Assembly (NCBI RefSeq): GCF_023897065.1
Contig: NZ_JAMHIV010000023.1
Span: 116,987 to 180,986, forward strand
Length of the DNA stretch: 64,000 nucleotides
Source: Crossiella sp. SN42
Lineage (GTDB): Bacteria; Actinomycetota; Actinomycetes; Mycobacteriales; Pseudonocardiaceae
Direction of reading: 5' to 3'
The notes below the pieces were generated by a model. That model worked only from the letters and a program-made list of their open reading frames with translations, searched no databases and was not told the origin of the DNA. Each line of letters begins with the position of its first letter. Within the stretch, counting starts at the first letter, position 1. Shown one piece after another: positions 48,964 to 58,775 of this stretch. A program made the translations under genes and the position numbers.

Positions 48964-49302
48964 ATGAACGCGACTCGCAGGCAGGGCGTGGTGGACGCGT
49001 TGGAGGCGCTGGCCGGGTTCACCCCAGCCAACGTCAACGGCTGGCCGGACCTCAGCGGCACGGTGCAGGTGCTGCTGGCCGACACCTGGTGGGACCGGTT
49101 CGACCCGGCGGAGAGCGTGGGTGAACTGCTCAGGGACGAGGCCGAGGTGGCCGCGGTGAAGGCCGTTGTCGAACCGCTGCTGGAGGTGCTGGAGGCCTAC
49201 AACCCGGCCACGCCGGATGAGACCTACCTCACTCATCCGCGCTGGCCGGAGGTGGCCGCCAAGGCGGGTCAGGCGCACCGGTTGCTGGCCGAGACGGGCT
49301 GA
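48964..49302 (+). CDS. Hypothetical protein
   Basis: A 112-residue acidic, mostly helical protein with no signal peptide or recognised domain ('RRQGVVDALEALAGFTPANVNGWPDLSGTV', 'ESVGELLRDEAEVAAVKAVVEPLLEVLEAY'). The ATG is directly preceded by AGGGGG with no spacer, so translation may be leaderless. Its stop overlaps the dus start (TGATG), so it may be translationally coupled to dus. Many actinomycetes carry a small helical protein at this place, but I cannot name it. Confidence 0.68.
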   Translation: MNATRRQGVVDALEALAGFTPANVNGWPDLSGTVQVLLADTWWDRFDPAESVGELLRDEAEVAAVKAVVEPLLEVLEAYNPATPDETYLTHPRWPEVAAKAGQAHRLLAETG

Positions 49303-50474
49303 TGGCGACCGGCACTCCCGACGTGCCGGACAATGGAGCGGTGAACGCGCGTCCGCCCTTGCTGCGGGTCGGCCCCTACCAGGTCGATCCGCCGGTTGTG
49401 CTCGCGCCGATGGCCGGGATCACCAACGTGGCCTTCCGGCAGCTCTGCCGCCAGTACGGGGCGGGGCTGTACGTGTGCGAGATGGTCACCACCCGGGCGC
49501 TGGTCGAGCGGGACCCGATGACCATGCACATGATCACCTTCAGCGCGGACGAGCACCCGCGCTCGCTGCAGCTCTACGGGGTCGACCCGGTCACCATGGA
49601 CAAGGCCGTCCGGATGATCGTGGACGAGAACCTGGCCGACCACATCGACATGAACTTCGGCTGCCCGGTGCCCAAGGTGACCCGCAAGGGCGGTGGCGCG
49701 GCGCTGCCGTACAAGCGGCGGCTCTTCGGTGACATCGTGCGGGCCGCGGTGCGGGCCGCCGAGCCCGCTGGCATCCCGGTGACGGTGAAGTTCCGGATCG
49801 GCATCGACGAGGACCACCTGACCTACCTGGACGCCGGCCGGATCGCCGAGGCCGAGGGCGCCTCCTGGGTGGCCCTGCACGGGCGGACCGCGGCGCAGCG
49901 CTACTCCGGGCAGGCCGACTGGTCGGCCATCGCGCGGCTCAAGGAAGCGGTGCGGACCATCCCGGTGCTGGGCAACGGCGACATCTTCTCCGCCGACGAC
50001 GCGCTGCGGATGATGGCCGAGACCGGCTGTGACGGGATCGTGGTGGGCCGGGGCTGCCTGGGCAGGCCCTGGCTGTTCCGGGACCTGGCGGCCGCCTTCG
50101 CCGGCGAGCCGATTCCGGAGGGCCCTTCGCTGGGCGGCGTGGCCGAGGTGCTGCACCAGCACGCCGAGCTGCTCATCGACCACCTCGGGCCGGACAAGGG
50201 CATCCGCGACCTGCGCAAGCACATGGCCTGGTACCTGCGCGGCTTCCCGGTCGGCGGTGACCTGCGGCGCAGCTTCGCCATGGTGTCCAGCCTGGCCGAG
50301 CTGGAGGACCTGCTCGCCCAGCTGCCGCCGGAGGTGCCGTTCCCGCAGGACGCGGAGGGGCCGCGCGGACGCCAGGGCTCACCGGCGAAGGTCAGCCTGC
50401 CGCAGGGGTGGCTGGACGATCCGGAGGACGCCTCGGTCCCGCTCGGCGCGGAGCTGATGCACTCCGGCGGATGA
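49302..50474 (+). CDS. dusB: tRNA-dihydrouridine synthase B
   Basis: A 390-residue flavin enzyme that reduces uridines in the tRNA D loop. The TIM barrel starts with 'VVLAPMAGITNVAFRQLCRQYGAGLYVCEMVTTRALVE'. The catalytic Cys and its surroundings are in 'HIDMNFGCPVPKVTRKGGGAAL', FMN phosphate binding in 'VLGNGDIFSADDALRMM' and 'GCDGIVVGRGCLGRPWLF', and 'VKFRIGIDEDHLTYLDAGRIAEAEGASWVALHGRTAAQRYSG' is typical of DusB. A helical RNA-binding domain ends the protein. ATG 49302 overlaps the previous stop; GTG 49341 is an alternative. The stop overlaps the lipoprotein start (ATGA). From memory, the same gene (Rv0823c) starts the corresponding block in M. tuberculosis. Confidence 0.92.
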   Translation: MATGTPDVPDNGAVNARPPLLRVGPYQVDPPVVLAPMAGITNVAFRQLCRQYGAGLYVCEMVTTRALVERDPMTMHMITFSADEHPRSLQLYGVDPVTMDKAVRMIVDENLADHIDMNFGCPVPKVTRKGGGAALPYKRRLFGDIVRAAVRAAEPAGIPVTVKFRIGIDEDHLTYLDAGRIAEAEGASWVALHGRTAAQRYSGQADWSAIARLKEAVRTIPVLGNGDIFSADDALRMMAETGCDGIVVGRGCLGRPWLFRDLAAAFAGEPIPEGPSLGGVAEVLHQHAELLIDHLGPDKGIRDLRKHMAWYLRGFPVGGDLRRSFAMVSSLAELEDLLAQLPPEVPFPQDAEGPRGRQGSPAKVSLPQGWLDDPEDASVPLGAELMHSGG

Positions 50475-50917
50475 GCGCCCGCCTGGGTGGCGCGCTGCTG
50501 GTCACGCTGGTCACGGCGGGCTGCGCGGTCGGGGTGGCCGGCACGCCGAGAGAGGCCTCCCAGGAGGCGGTGGACGCCGGGCTGGTCGGTGGTTACTTCA
50601 GCGACGGGCTGGCCGCGGCGCGGACCGGGGTGGCCGCGCAGCGGGAGTTCCTGACCCGCACCCAGCACCCGGACTTCCGCGCGGGCGCCTGCGATCCCGG
50701 CGAGCTGGTGCTGACCGTGGAGCCCGCCCTGTCCACCCTGCGGCCGGACCCGGGGTGGACCGCGGGCAGCCGGGGCAGGCCGAGGGGGCGGGTGTACGTG
50801 GTGGCGGTCTCGGTCACCGCGAAACGGGACGGCGCCACGGTCGGTATCCAGATCGGGTCACAGCACGTGGTCGTCCTCGACGGAGCGGCCTACGGGTTCG
50901 CGCCCTGTCCGCGCTGA
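50471..50917 (+). CDS. Small lipoprotein, unknown function
   Basis: A 148-residue lipoprotein: 'LGGALLVTLVTAGCAVGVAG' carries a lipobox (VTAGC). The mature part has a helical segment, 'ASQEAVDAGLVGGYFSDGLAAARTGVAAQREFL', and a beta-rich C-terminal part, 'VYVVAVSVTAKRDGATVGIQIGSQHVVVLDG', with two Cys ('AGACDPGE', 'FAPCPR') that may pair. ATG 50471 overlaps the dus stop by four bases, so it is co-translated with dus. No family recognised. Confidence 0.72.
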   Translation: MSARLGGALLVTLVTAGCAVGVAGTPREASQEAVDAGLVGGYFSDGLAAARTGVAAQREFLTRTQHPDFRAGACDPGELVLTVEPALSTLRPDPGWTAGSRGRPRGRVYVVAVSVTAKRDGATVGIQIGSQHVVVLDGAAYGFAPCPR

Positions 50918-51169
50918 GCGTGACGACGCCCACATCCCTTGGGCTACCGGCAGTTTCCTGCTGGGCCAAGTGGGTGGGCTATGGCCGAACAGCTTGGGCG
51001 GCCCCGCCATTTGCGGGTACACAACCAAGTGCGTGGTGGATCACGCTGAGTCACCGGGTCGGAGCAGCCCACGGTCAGCCAGTTAAGTGAAATACGACAC
51101 CGGGCCGGTCCAGTGGCTCAAGCGTGCCGCCGTAACCGACGACACCACCGTGGTAGGGAGGTGAACGCG

Positions 51170-52093
51170 GTGACCGTACTGCGACCTGACATCGCCGAGT
51201 CTGATCCGCTCCGCGATGGCACGCGGCCGGTCTGCTCCGCGCCCACCCCACCGCGCTCGCCCGCCTCCGCCGTGGGGCATCCGGGCCCGCCACCGCCGTC
51301 ACCGCCAGCCAACTCCGGGCTGGTGCAGTTGCACGAGTCGATCGCCGCGCTGTTCGCCTCCCGGGGGCAGTGGCGGCAGGCCTATCAGCACCTGCGTTCG
51401 GCGCTGGACCTGCTCTCCTCCGAGCAGACCAACCCGCCCCAGGTGCCCGAACAGCTGCGCCGGGAGGTGGACCGGCTGCGTCGCGAGCACGCCGAGGCGC
51501 GCGAGCAGAGCCTGCGGGACAGCCTCACCGCCAGCTACAACCGGCGCTACCTGGACCAGCGGCTGCTCGGCCTGCTCGGCGAGGCGGACCGGCAGGGCGG
51601 GCTGGCCGTGGCCCTGGTGGACCTGGACTTCTTCAAGCAGGTCAACGACACCTTCGGCCACCTCATCGGCGACCGGGTGCTGCAACGGGTGGTGGAACTG
51701 CTGCAGGACGGGCTGCCCGAGGGCGCGTTCTGCGCCCGCTACGGTGGCGAGGAGTTCGTGCTGGTGGTGCCGGGCATCGACACCGGGACGGCGGTCGCCG
51801 TCTGCGAAGCGGCACGTGCGCGCGTCGAGCGGTATCCGTGGACGCAACTGGCCCCGGACCTGCGGGTCACGGTGAGTATTGGGCTGGCGCACGAGCTGAC
51901 CGGCTCACCTGCGGACACACCAGCGACTGATCCGAAGGAGCAGTTGTTGCGCGCGGACAGCTTGCTCTACGTGGCCAAGCAGTCCGGCCGGAACGCGGTC
52001 GCGTACCGGGAAGAGGACGGTCGCGTTCGGCTCGCCGGAGCGGCCGGTGGGCGACGGGCAGTGGCCCAACCGCGCCCAGTTGGCTATAACTGA
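51170..52093 (+). CDS. GGDEF-domain diguanylate cyclase
   Basis: A 307-residue soluble cyclase making cyclic di-GMP. The N-terminal 120 residues hold a Pro-rich start and TPR-like helices ('SIAALFASRGQWRQAYQHLRSALDLL'). The GGDEF domain runs from 'LRDSLTASYNRRYLDQRL' with 'VALVDLDFFKQVNDTFGHLIGDRVLQRV' and the active-site loop 'FCARYGGEEFVLVVPG' (GGEEF). An RxxD inhibitory site is not obvious. GTG 51170 is eight bases after GGGAGG, a better fit than GTG 51161. About 250 bases of non-coding DNA precede it, in which I see no riboswitch. The frame order resembles the developmental c-di-GMP enzymes of sporulating actinomycetes. Confidence 0.88.
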   Translation: MTVLRPDIAESDPLRDGTRPVCSAPTPPRSPASAVGHPGPPPPSPPANSGLVQLHESIAALFASRGQWRQAYQHLRSALDLLSSEQTNPPQVPEQLRREVDRLRREHAEAREQSLRDSLTASYNRRYLDQRLLGLLGEADRQGGLAVALVDLDFFKQVNDTFGHLIGDRVLQRVVELLQDGLPEGAFCARYGGEEFVLVVPGIDTGTAVAVCEAARARVERYPWTQLAPDLRVTVSIGLAHELTGSPADTPATDPKEQLLRADSLLYVAKQSGRNAVAYREEDGRVRLAGAAGGRRAVAQPRPVGYN

Positions 52094-52290
52094 TCTTGCT
52101 CAGTACGGCCCGTTCGGGCTAAACGACTCGGCAGTTTTCCGTACAGGACGTGACAAAGCTCGCGGCCGTGCTCGTGTGTCTTACCCGTTATCCGTACTAT
52201 CGGGCACCGGGCGATCCGTCGGGGGTTACAACCCGTTCGGTTCGCCCTGCGTCATTAGTCGGAGAGTCACACGATCGGGAAGGAGACCGG

Positions 52291-55179
52291 GTGCCGGACG
52301 ACCACCGCGAGGGCGGTTACGGTTCCCGCTCCGGACGACGTCGGCGGGCTGAGGACGAGACCCCCGATCTGGACCAGCCCAGCAGGCGCCGCCGGTCCCT
52401 GGACGACGGCGGGGGCACCTCGGTGTCGGACCTGCTCGCCAAGCACGGCGGCACTTCCGACAAGCTGCCCCGCCCGGCCCCGCCACCCGCGCCGCAGCAC
52501 GACTTCGCGCCGCCGCCCATGCCGCCAGTGCCGCCCCGGGATGCCGCGCCGCCGATGCCGCCGAGGGACGCGCCGCCGCCGATGCCGCCGCGATCCGCTC
52601 CGGTCCGGCCGCCGCGCGCGCCGATGCCGCCGCAGGGCAGGCCGCAGGAGGATCTGGGCCAGCCCAGCGGCGGACGCATGCCGCCGCCAGTGGATCAGCC
52701 GAGTGGCGGGCGCATGCCGCCGCCAGTGGATCAGCCCAGCGGCGGGCGGAAGCCGCCGCCCATGGATCAGCCCAGTGGCGGGCGCATGCCGCCGCCGATG
52801 GACCAGCCCAGTGGTGGCCGGATGCCGCCGCCCCGGGATCTCGGGCAGCCCTCCGGTGGCCGGATGCCGCCGCCGGACAACGGCGGGCGGATGCCGCCGA
52901 GGGACATCGCTCAGCCGACCGGTGGGCGGATGCCGCCGCCGGGAGACCTCGCTCAGCCCACGGGCGGCCGGATGCCGCCGCCCGATGGTGGCCGCATGCC
53001 GCCACCACGGGACCTGGGCCAGCCGAGTGGCGGGCGGATGCCGCCGCCCCGGCCGCCGCGCGGTCGACCGCAGGGTGGGCCGCCTGGCGCACCGCAACAG
53101 GGCGGGCCGCAACAGGGTGGACCCCAGGGCGGGCCGCCGCCGGTGGATCCGCCGACCGGGGGCGGTTTCGCGGCGCTTGACGAGCCGGTCGCGCCGCCCG
53201 CTGGGCGTCCCGCGCCGCCGCAGGGTGGCAGGCCGCCTCGGCCGCCGCAGGGGGCTCGGCCGGGGAACCGGCCGCCGGTGCCGCCCGTGCCGCCGACGCC
53301 GCCCGCGCAGCCCGCTGAGCCGGTCGACGGCGAGATGGACGACAAGCGGCGCAAGATCGACGCAACGCTGTCCCGGTTCTCCGCCGTGCACGACGAGATG
53401 GCCGAGATCGAGGAAGCGGAACGGGAGCGGCGCGGCAAGCTGACCCAGTTCATCCGGATCGGCGGCAAGGACAAGGACAAGACCGACAAGCCCGCGGACA
53501 AGCCGGACCCCGCTGAGCAGACGCAGCTGGTCGAGCTGCCCGGTTCGGTGGACGTGCCCACCATGGGGGTGCCGTACCACGAGCTGGTCGACGACGACGA
53601 GGACGAGCCGCCGCGCGCGGCGGCCCACGCCAGCGCGCCGCCGGCGGAGGAGGACCCGGACGCGCTGCGCAGGCGGCGGCTGCTGCTGGTGGGCAAGGCG
53701 CTGGTGGTCGCGGTCGCCGCGGTGGTGCTGGTGGCCACCGGGATCGGCTGGGCCGGCAAGCAGTGGGTCAACGGGCAGATCCGCGAGGTGTCCGCGCTGG
53801 ACCCGAACTCCGACCAGATCCAGGACAAGGACAAGCAGTACGGCGCGGAGAACTTCCTCATGATCGGCTCGGACAGCCGGGCCGGGGCCACCGCCGAGGA
53901 CGGTGTCGGCGACGAGAAGATCTCCGGTGGCGCGCGCACCGACACCGTGATGGTGGCGCACGTGCCCGCGGACCGGAAGCGCGTGGTGATCGTGTCCTTC
54001 CCGCGCGACATGGACGTCACCATCCCGGCCTGCGAGGGCTGGGACTACAAGACCGGCAAGTACACCGGCAAGATGGAGCCGGTCCGGAAGAACCAGAAGC
54101 TCAACGCGGCCTACGCCATCGGCGGCCCGAAGTGCATCACCAAGCTGGTCCTCCAGCTCTCCGGACTGAACATCAACCACTTCGTCGGCATCGACTTCCA
54201 CGGCTTCAAGGCCATGGTGGACGCGATCAAGGGCGTCGAGGTCTGCGTGCCCAAGCCGATGATCGACGAGAAGATCGGCCCGGTGATCACCCAGACCGGG
54301 CGGCAGACCATCTCCGGGGACACCGCGCTGAGCTACGTGCGGGCGCGCACGCTCAAGGGCGACCCGGTGCAGAGCGACTACGGCCGGATCCAGCGGCAGC
54401 AGAAGTTCCTGTCCTCGTTGCTGCGCAAGGTGATGTCCCAGCAGGTGCTCACCAGCCCCGGCCAGCTCCAGGACTTCGTGAAGGCCTTCGCCGGGTCCAC
54501 CTACGGCGAGAACATCGGCATCGACCAGATGCTCACCCTCGGCACCTCGTTGCAGGGCCTGGAAGCCGGGCGGGTCACCTTCGTGCAGGTGCCGGTGCGC
54601 ACGGTCGAGCTGGCACCCAAGAAGTTCAAGGAGGAGTTCCGGGAGAAGGACGCCAAGGCGCTGTTCCAGGCGATCATCAACGGAACCCCGCTGCCGCAGG
54701 AGAAACCCGCTGACGGCGGCGCGAACCAGAACCCGATGCCGCAGGCGCAGAACAACCCGCCGGTGGACCTGAGCCCGGCCGCGCTGGTGGACCCGAAGAC
54801 GGTGAAGATCCAGGTGCTCAACGGATCCGACAAGGCGGGCAACGCGGCCAAGGCGGTCACCGGCCTGGAGGGCCTCGGTTTCTCGGTGGTCAAGAAGGGC
54901 ACCTCGGCCACGCCGAGCAACAAGACGGTGATCCGCTTCGCCGACGAGCGCAGGGATGCCGCGCGCACGCTGGCCGCCGCGGTGCCCGGCGCCACGCTCA
55001 CCCCCGATCCCAGTATGGGCGGGGCGATCCAGCTGATCCTCGGGCCGGAGTTCGACGGCAAGGTGGTCAAGCCGAGCGGCGGCACTGGCGGCGGCACCAG
55101 CACTCCCGGGCAGACGCCGACCAGCAAGCTGCCCGGTGATCTGTCCACTGTGAACGGTGCGGACAACAGCTGCAACTGA
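52291..55179 (+). CDS. LytR-CpsA-Psr (LCP) family protein with long proline-rich cytoplasmic N terminus
   Basis: A 962-residue cell-envelope ligase. Residues 1-350 are cytoplasmic and low-complexity, with nine QP(S/T)GGRMPPP-type repeats. A coiled acidic/basic stretch ('LSRFSAVHDEMAEIEEAERERRGKLTQF') comes next. One membrane span ('ALVVAVAAVVLVATGIGWAG') follows, then the LCP domain with 'FLMIGSDSRAG', 'GARTDTVMVAHVPADRKRVVIVSFPRDMDV' and 'ALSYVRARTLKGDPVQSDYGRIQRQQKFLSSLL', carrying the Arg and Asp residues for polyprenyl pyrophosphate and metal. A LytR_C domain ends it ('VKIQVLNGSDKAGNAAKAV'). LCP enzymes attach arabinogalactan or other glycopolymers to peptidoglycan. GTG 52291 follows AAGGAG. 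From memory, Rv0822c is the mycobacterial counterpart. Confidence 0.9.
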   Translation: MPDDHREGGYGSRSGRRRRAEDETPDLDQPSRRRRSLDDGGGTSVSDLLAKHGGTSDKLPRPAPPPAPQHDFAPPPMPPVPPRDAAPPMPPRDAPPPMPPRSAPVRPPRAPMPPQGRPQEDLGQPSGGRMPPPVDQPSGGRMPPPVDQPSGGRKPPPMDQPSGGRMPPPMDQPSGGRMPPPRDLGQPSGGRMPPPDNGGRMPPRDIAQPTGGRMPPPGDLAQPTGGRMPPPDGGRMPPPRDLGQPSGGRMPPPRPPRGRPQGGPPGAPQQGGPQQGGPQGGPPPVDPPTGGGFAALDEPVAPPAGRPAPPQGGRPPRPPQGARPGNRPPVPPVPPTPPAQPAEPVDGEMDDKRRKIDATLSRFSAVHDEMAEIEEAERERRGKLTQFIRIGGKDKDKTDKPADKPDPAEQTQLVELPGSVDVPTMGVPYHELVDDDEDEPPRAAAHASAPPAEEDPDALRRRRLLLVGKALVVAVAAVVLVATGIGWAGKQWVNGQIREVSALDPNSDQIQDKDKQYGAENFLMIGSDSRAGATAEDGVGDEKISGGARTDTVMVAHVPADRKRVVIVSFPRDMDVTIPACEGWDYKTGKYTGKMEPVRKNQKLNAAYAIGGPKCITKLVLQLSGLNINHFVGIDFHGFKAMVDAIKGVEVCVPKPMIDEKIGPVITQTGRQTISGDTALSYVRARTLKGDPVQSDYGRIQRQQKFLSSLLRKVMSQQVLTSPGQLQDFVKAFAGSTYGENIGIDQMLTLGTSLQGLEAGRVTFVQVPVRTVELAPKKFKEEFREKDAKALFQAIINGTPLPQEKPADGGANQNPMPQAQNNPPVDLSPAALVDPKTVKIQVLNGSDKAGNAAKAVTGLEGLGFSVVKKGTSATPSNKTVIRFADERRDAARTLAAAVPGATLTPDPSMGGAIQLILGPEFDGKVVKPSGGTGGGTSTPGQTPTSKLPGDLSTVNGADNSCN
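52660..53049 (+). repeat. Nine coding repeats of QP(S/T)GGR(M/K)PPP in the LCP gene
   Basis: Nine copies of a ten-residue unit plus two shortened GGRMPP copies, separated by 1-4 variable residues. Single units differ at synonymous positions, so it is not a fresh expansion throughout. It is an in-frame protein repeat, Pro/Gly/Arg-rich, on the cytoplasmic side. Confidence 0.9.
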
Positions 55180-55219
55180 CCCGGCCACACCGCCACTGAC
55201 CGGGCCTTGTGCATCAGCT

Positions 55220-55248
55220 GTTCCGGTCGCGTTTACGGCTGGTTCACC
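55220..55248 (+). promoter_or_regulatory. PHO box (PhoP direct repeats) upstream of phoU
   Basis: GTTCCGG (55220), GTTTACG (55231) and GTTCACC (55242) are spaced exactly 11 bases apart, as in PhoP-binding direct-repeat units (consensus GTTCACC). They end 44 bases before the phoU start, suggesting phosphate-starvation control of phoU. Confidence 0.65.
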
Positions 55249-55292
55249 AATGGATGCAGACCTCGCGACCATCGCGACGTAGGCTGACGGGC

Positions 55293-55946
55293 ATGCGCGA
55301 GGCCTATCACGAGCAGCTCGATCGTTTCGCCGAGATCCTCGGTGACATGACCGCCGATGTCGCGAAAGCGATGGAGAAGTCGACCGCAGCGCTGCTGAAC
55401 GTCGACCTCGGCCTTGCCGAACAGGTGATCGACGAGGACGCCAAGATCGACGACGCCCGCGCGGCGGCGGAGGAACAGGCGTTCGCGCTGCTGGCCCTGC
55501 AGGCGCCGGTGGCCACCGACCTGCGGGTCGTGGTCGCCGCGATCCACGCCGCGGAGGACTTGGAGCGGATGGGCGACCTGGCCCTGCACGTGGCCAAGGC
55601 GACCAGGCGCAGGCACCCCAACGGCGTGCTGCCCGACCAGGTGCGCGAGGACTTCGCCCAGATGGGCCGGGTCGCGGTGGAGCTGGCCAAGAAGGCCGAG
55701 CTGGTCATCCGCAACCGGGACGTCGCCCTGGCCGAGCAACTGGAGCAGGACGACGACGAGATGGACGACCTGCACAAGCACCTGTTCACCGTGCTGATGG
55801 CCAAGGACTGGCCGCACGGCGTGGCCCCGGCCGTGGACATCACGCTGCTGGGCCGCTTCTACGAGCGCTTCGCCGACCACGCGGTGGCGCTGGCCCGCCG
55901 GGTGGTGTTCATCGCCACCGGCAAGATGCCCGGCCGCGAGGACTGA
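55293..55946 (+). CDS. phoU: PhoU phosphate-signalling protein
   Basis: A 217-residue PhoU made of two three-helix repeats: '[39 protein letters not shown]' and '[42 protein letters not shown]'. Metal-binding acidic clusters are '[16 protein letters not shown]' and '[17 protein letters not shown]'. PhoU links the Pst transporter with the PhoR/PhoP system and limits phosphate uptake. It faces the pst operon tail-to-tail across a strong terminator. The mycobacterial equivalents are PhoY1/PhoY2. A PHO box precedes it. Confidence 0.94.
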   Translation: MREAYHEQLDRFAEILGDMTADVAKAMEKSTAALLNVDLGLAEQVIDEDAKIDDARAAAEEQAFALLALQAPVATDLRVVVAAIHAAEDLERMGDLALHVAKATRRRHPNGVLPDQVREDFAQMGRVAVELAKKAELVIRNRDVALAEQLEQDDDEMDDLHKHLFTVLMAKDWPHGVAPAVDITLLGRFYERFADHAVALARRVVFIATGKMPGRED

Positions 55947-55962
55947 TTTCCCTTACGACACA

Positions 55963-56000
55963 ACGAAGGCCGGGTCCCGCGACTGGGACCCGGCCTTCGT
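55963..56000. terminator. Bidirectional terminator between phoU and pstB
   Basis: ACGAAGGCCGGGTCCC (55963-55978) and GGGACCCGGCCTTCGT (55985-56000) form a perfect 16-bp stem with a 6-base loop, placed 16 bases after the phoU stop and 23 bases beyond the end of pstB on the other strand. It can end transcription from both sides. Confidence 0.85.
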
Positions 56001-56023
56001 GGTTCGTGAGAACCCCTTGGGAT

Positions 56024-56800
<777 letters not shown>

Positions 56801-56816
56801 GACTCCTACCGCCCGC

Positions 56817-57731
56817 TCACTTGGTCTTGATGGCCGAGAGCCGCGAGATGATCGAGGCTACGAGGTTGAACAACATGATCACGATCACCAGGGTGAGCGC
56901 CGCGCCCCAGGTCCGGTCGAAGCCGGCGGTCTCGGGGTTGGCGAACTCCGAGTTCATCATCAGCGGCAGGTTGGCCATGTTGCCGTCGAAGATGTTGAAG
57001 TTGATGAACGGCGCGTAGGCCACCAGCACCAGCGCCGGGGCCGTCTCGCCCATCACCCTGGCCACGCCGAGCATCGCGCCGGTCACGATGCCGGACATCG
57101 CGGTCGGGATGACCACCTTGACGATGGTCTTCCACTTCGGGATGCCCAGCGCGTAGGAGGCCTCGCGCAGCTCGTTGGGCACGATCTTGAGCATCTCCTC
57201 GGTGACCCTGATGACCACCGGCACCATCAGCAGCATCAGCGCCAGCGTCACCGCGAAGGAGCTGCGGGAGAAGCCGAAGATGCTGATCCACACCGAGTAG
57301 ACGAACAGCGCGGCCACGATCGAGGGCACACCGGTGAGGATGTCCACCATGAACGTGGTCAGCTTGCCCAGCTTGCTGCCCACGCCGTACTCGACCAGGT
57401 AGATGCCCACCATCACGCCGATCGGCACCGACATCAGCGCGGTGACCAGGCCTTGCACGATGGTGCCGAAGATGGCGTGGTACGCGCCGCCGCCCTCCTC
57501 GTAGGGCCGCAGGCCGGAGAGCGAGTGGGTCCACCAGGTGCTGGACAGGATCGGGCCAAGGCCGCGGGACAGGGTGGTGTAGAGCACCCAGACCAGCGGC
57601 ACGATCGCGACCAGGAAGGCCAGCCCGACCAGCACGGTGGCCAGCACGTTCTTGGTCTTGCGGGCGCCGCTGACCGGCTGGAAGGCCGGGGGCGCCGCCG
57701 GGCGTTCGAGGTCGACACTCGCCGTGGTCAC
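56817..57731 (-). CDS. pstA: Phosphate ABC transporter permease PstA
   Basis: A 304-residue permease with six membrane spans. The EAA loop that contacts the ATPase is '[49 protein letters not shown]'. The start GTG overlaps the pstC stop (GTGA) and has AAGGAG upstream. With PstC it forms the membrane channel of the phosphate importer. The N-terminal cytoplasmic tail is Pro/Ala-rich, as in other actinomycetes. Confidence 0.95.
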   Translation of the reverse strand: MTTASVDLERPAAPPAFQPVSGARKTKNVLATVLVGLAFLVAIVPLVWVLYTTLSRGLGPILSSTWWTHSLSGLRPYEEGGGAYHAIFGTIVQGLVTALMSVPIGVMVGIYLVEYGVGSKLGKLTTFMVDILTGVPSIVAALFVYSVWISIFGFSRSSFAVTLALMLLMVPVVIRVTEEMLKIVPNELREASYALGIPKWKTIVKVVIPTAMSGIVTGAMLGVARVMGETAPALVLVAYAPFINFNIFDGNMANLPLMMNSEFANPETAGFDRTWGAALTLVIVIMLFNLVASIISRLSAIKTK

Positions 57732-58681
57732 GAGTACTCCTTCTTGCGGGCGACGATCGAGCGCGCGGTGGCGTTGACCGCGAAGGTCAGCACGAACAGC
57801 ACCAGGCCCGCGGCGATGTAGGCGCCTGCCGCCAGCGGGCTGCTGGCCGCCTCGCTGATGCCGAGGGCGATCTTGGAGGCGAAGGTCGAGCCGCCGTCGA
57901 AGAGGCTGAAGAACGGCTGCTGCGCGGTGGTGGACAGGATCAGGTACAGCGCCATGGTCTCGCCGAGCGCGCGGCCGAGGCCGAGCATGGAGGCGTTGAC
58001 GAACCCGGCCTTGCCGAAGGGCAGCACCGTGGTCTGGATGACCTCCCAGCGGGTCGCGCCCAGGGCCAGCGCGCCCTCGATGTGCTCGCGCGGGGTGCGC
58101 GCGAAGACCTCGCGGCTGACCCCGGTGACCGTGGGCAGGATCATCACCGCGAGCACCACGCCCGCGGTGAAGATGTGGCCGCCACCGCCGGGGTTCACGT
58201 TGCCCTGGGCGAACAACGGGATCCAGCCGAGGTTGGCGGTCAGCCACTCGGCGAAGGGGGTCAGCACCGGTGCGAGCACCTGGATGCCCCACAGGCCGAA
58301 GATGATCGAGGGCACCGCGGCCAGCAGGTCGACCACGTAGGCGAAGGGCCTGGCCAGCCGGCGCGGGGCGTACTGGGTGAGGAACAGCGCGATGCCCAGC
58401 GAGACCGGCATGGCCAGCAGCAGGGCCAGCAGGGAGGAGGCCACGGTCACCCAGAGCAGGTCCGGGATGCCGAAGCGCAGGTTGTTGAGGTCGTTGGTGT
58501 CCCAGGCGTAGGAGAACAGGAAGTTCGCGTTGTTCGCCTGCAAGGACGGGATGGCCTGCAGCAGCAGGAAGATCCCGATGGCGCCGATCAGCGCGACGAT
58601 GAAGACGCCGGAGCTGCGGGCGAGCCCGCTGAAGATGCGGTCGCCTGGTCGTCGGACCGGCTTGCTCGGCGCGGTGGTCAC
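57728..58681 (-). CDS. pstC: Phosphate ABC transporter permease PstC
   Basis: A 317-residue permease with six spans and the coupling loop '[51 protein letters not shown]'. '[42 protein letters not shown]' is the typical N terminus. It starts at GTG 58681, after a 94-base gap from pstS that contains a long hairpin, and overlaps pstA by four bases. Confidence 0.95.
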   Translation of the reverse strand: MTTAPSKPVRRPGDRIFSGLARSSGVFIVALIGAIGIFLLLQAIPSLQANNANFLFSYAWDTNDLNNLRFGIPDLLWVTVASSLLALLLAMPVSLGIALFLTQYAPRRLARPFAYVVDLLAAVPSIIFGLWGIQVLAPVLTPFAEWLTANLGWIPLFAQGNVNPGGGGHIFTAGVVLAVMILPTVTGVSREVFARTPREHIEGALALGATRWEVIQTTVLPFGKAGFVNASMLGLGRALGETMALYLILSTTAQQPFFSLFDGGSTFASKIALGISEAASSPLAAGAYIAAGLVLFVLTFAVNATARSIVARKKEYS

Positions 58682-58711
58682 GGTGGAGATGTGTGCCTCC
58701 GGTAGTTCCGG

Positions 58712-58748
58712 CGATGCGGGCGGTCCTGGTGGGGGACCGCCCGCATCG
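58712..58748 (-). promoter_or_regulatory. Intercistronic hairpin between pstS and pstC
   Basis: CGATGCGGGCGGTCC (58712-58726) and GGACCGCCCGCATCG (58734-58748) form a perfect 15-bp stem with a 7-base loop, 27 bases after the pstS stop. It can attenuate read-through and protect the pstS mRNA, giving more binding protein than permease. Confidence 0.7.
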
Positions 58749-58775
58749 GGTCGCTCATGACGTCGCGAGCTGGGG

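Noticed and set aside
52267..55272. A 1001-residue minus-strand frame opposite the LCP gene
   Set aside because: Composition typical of a mirror frame and no domain; the plus strand has clear LCP motifs.
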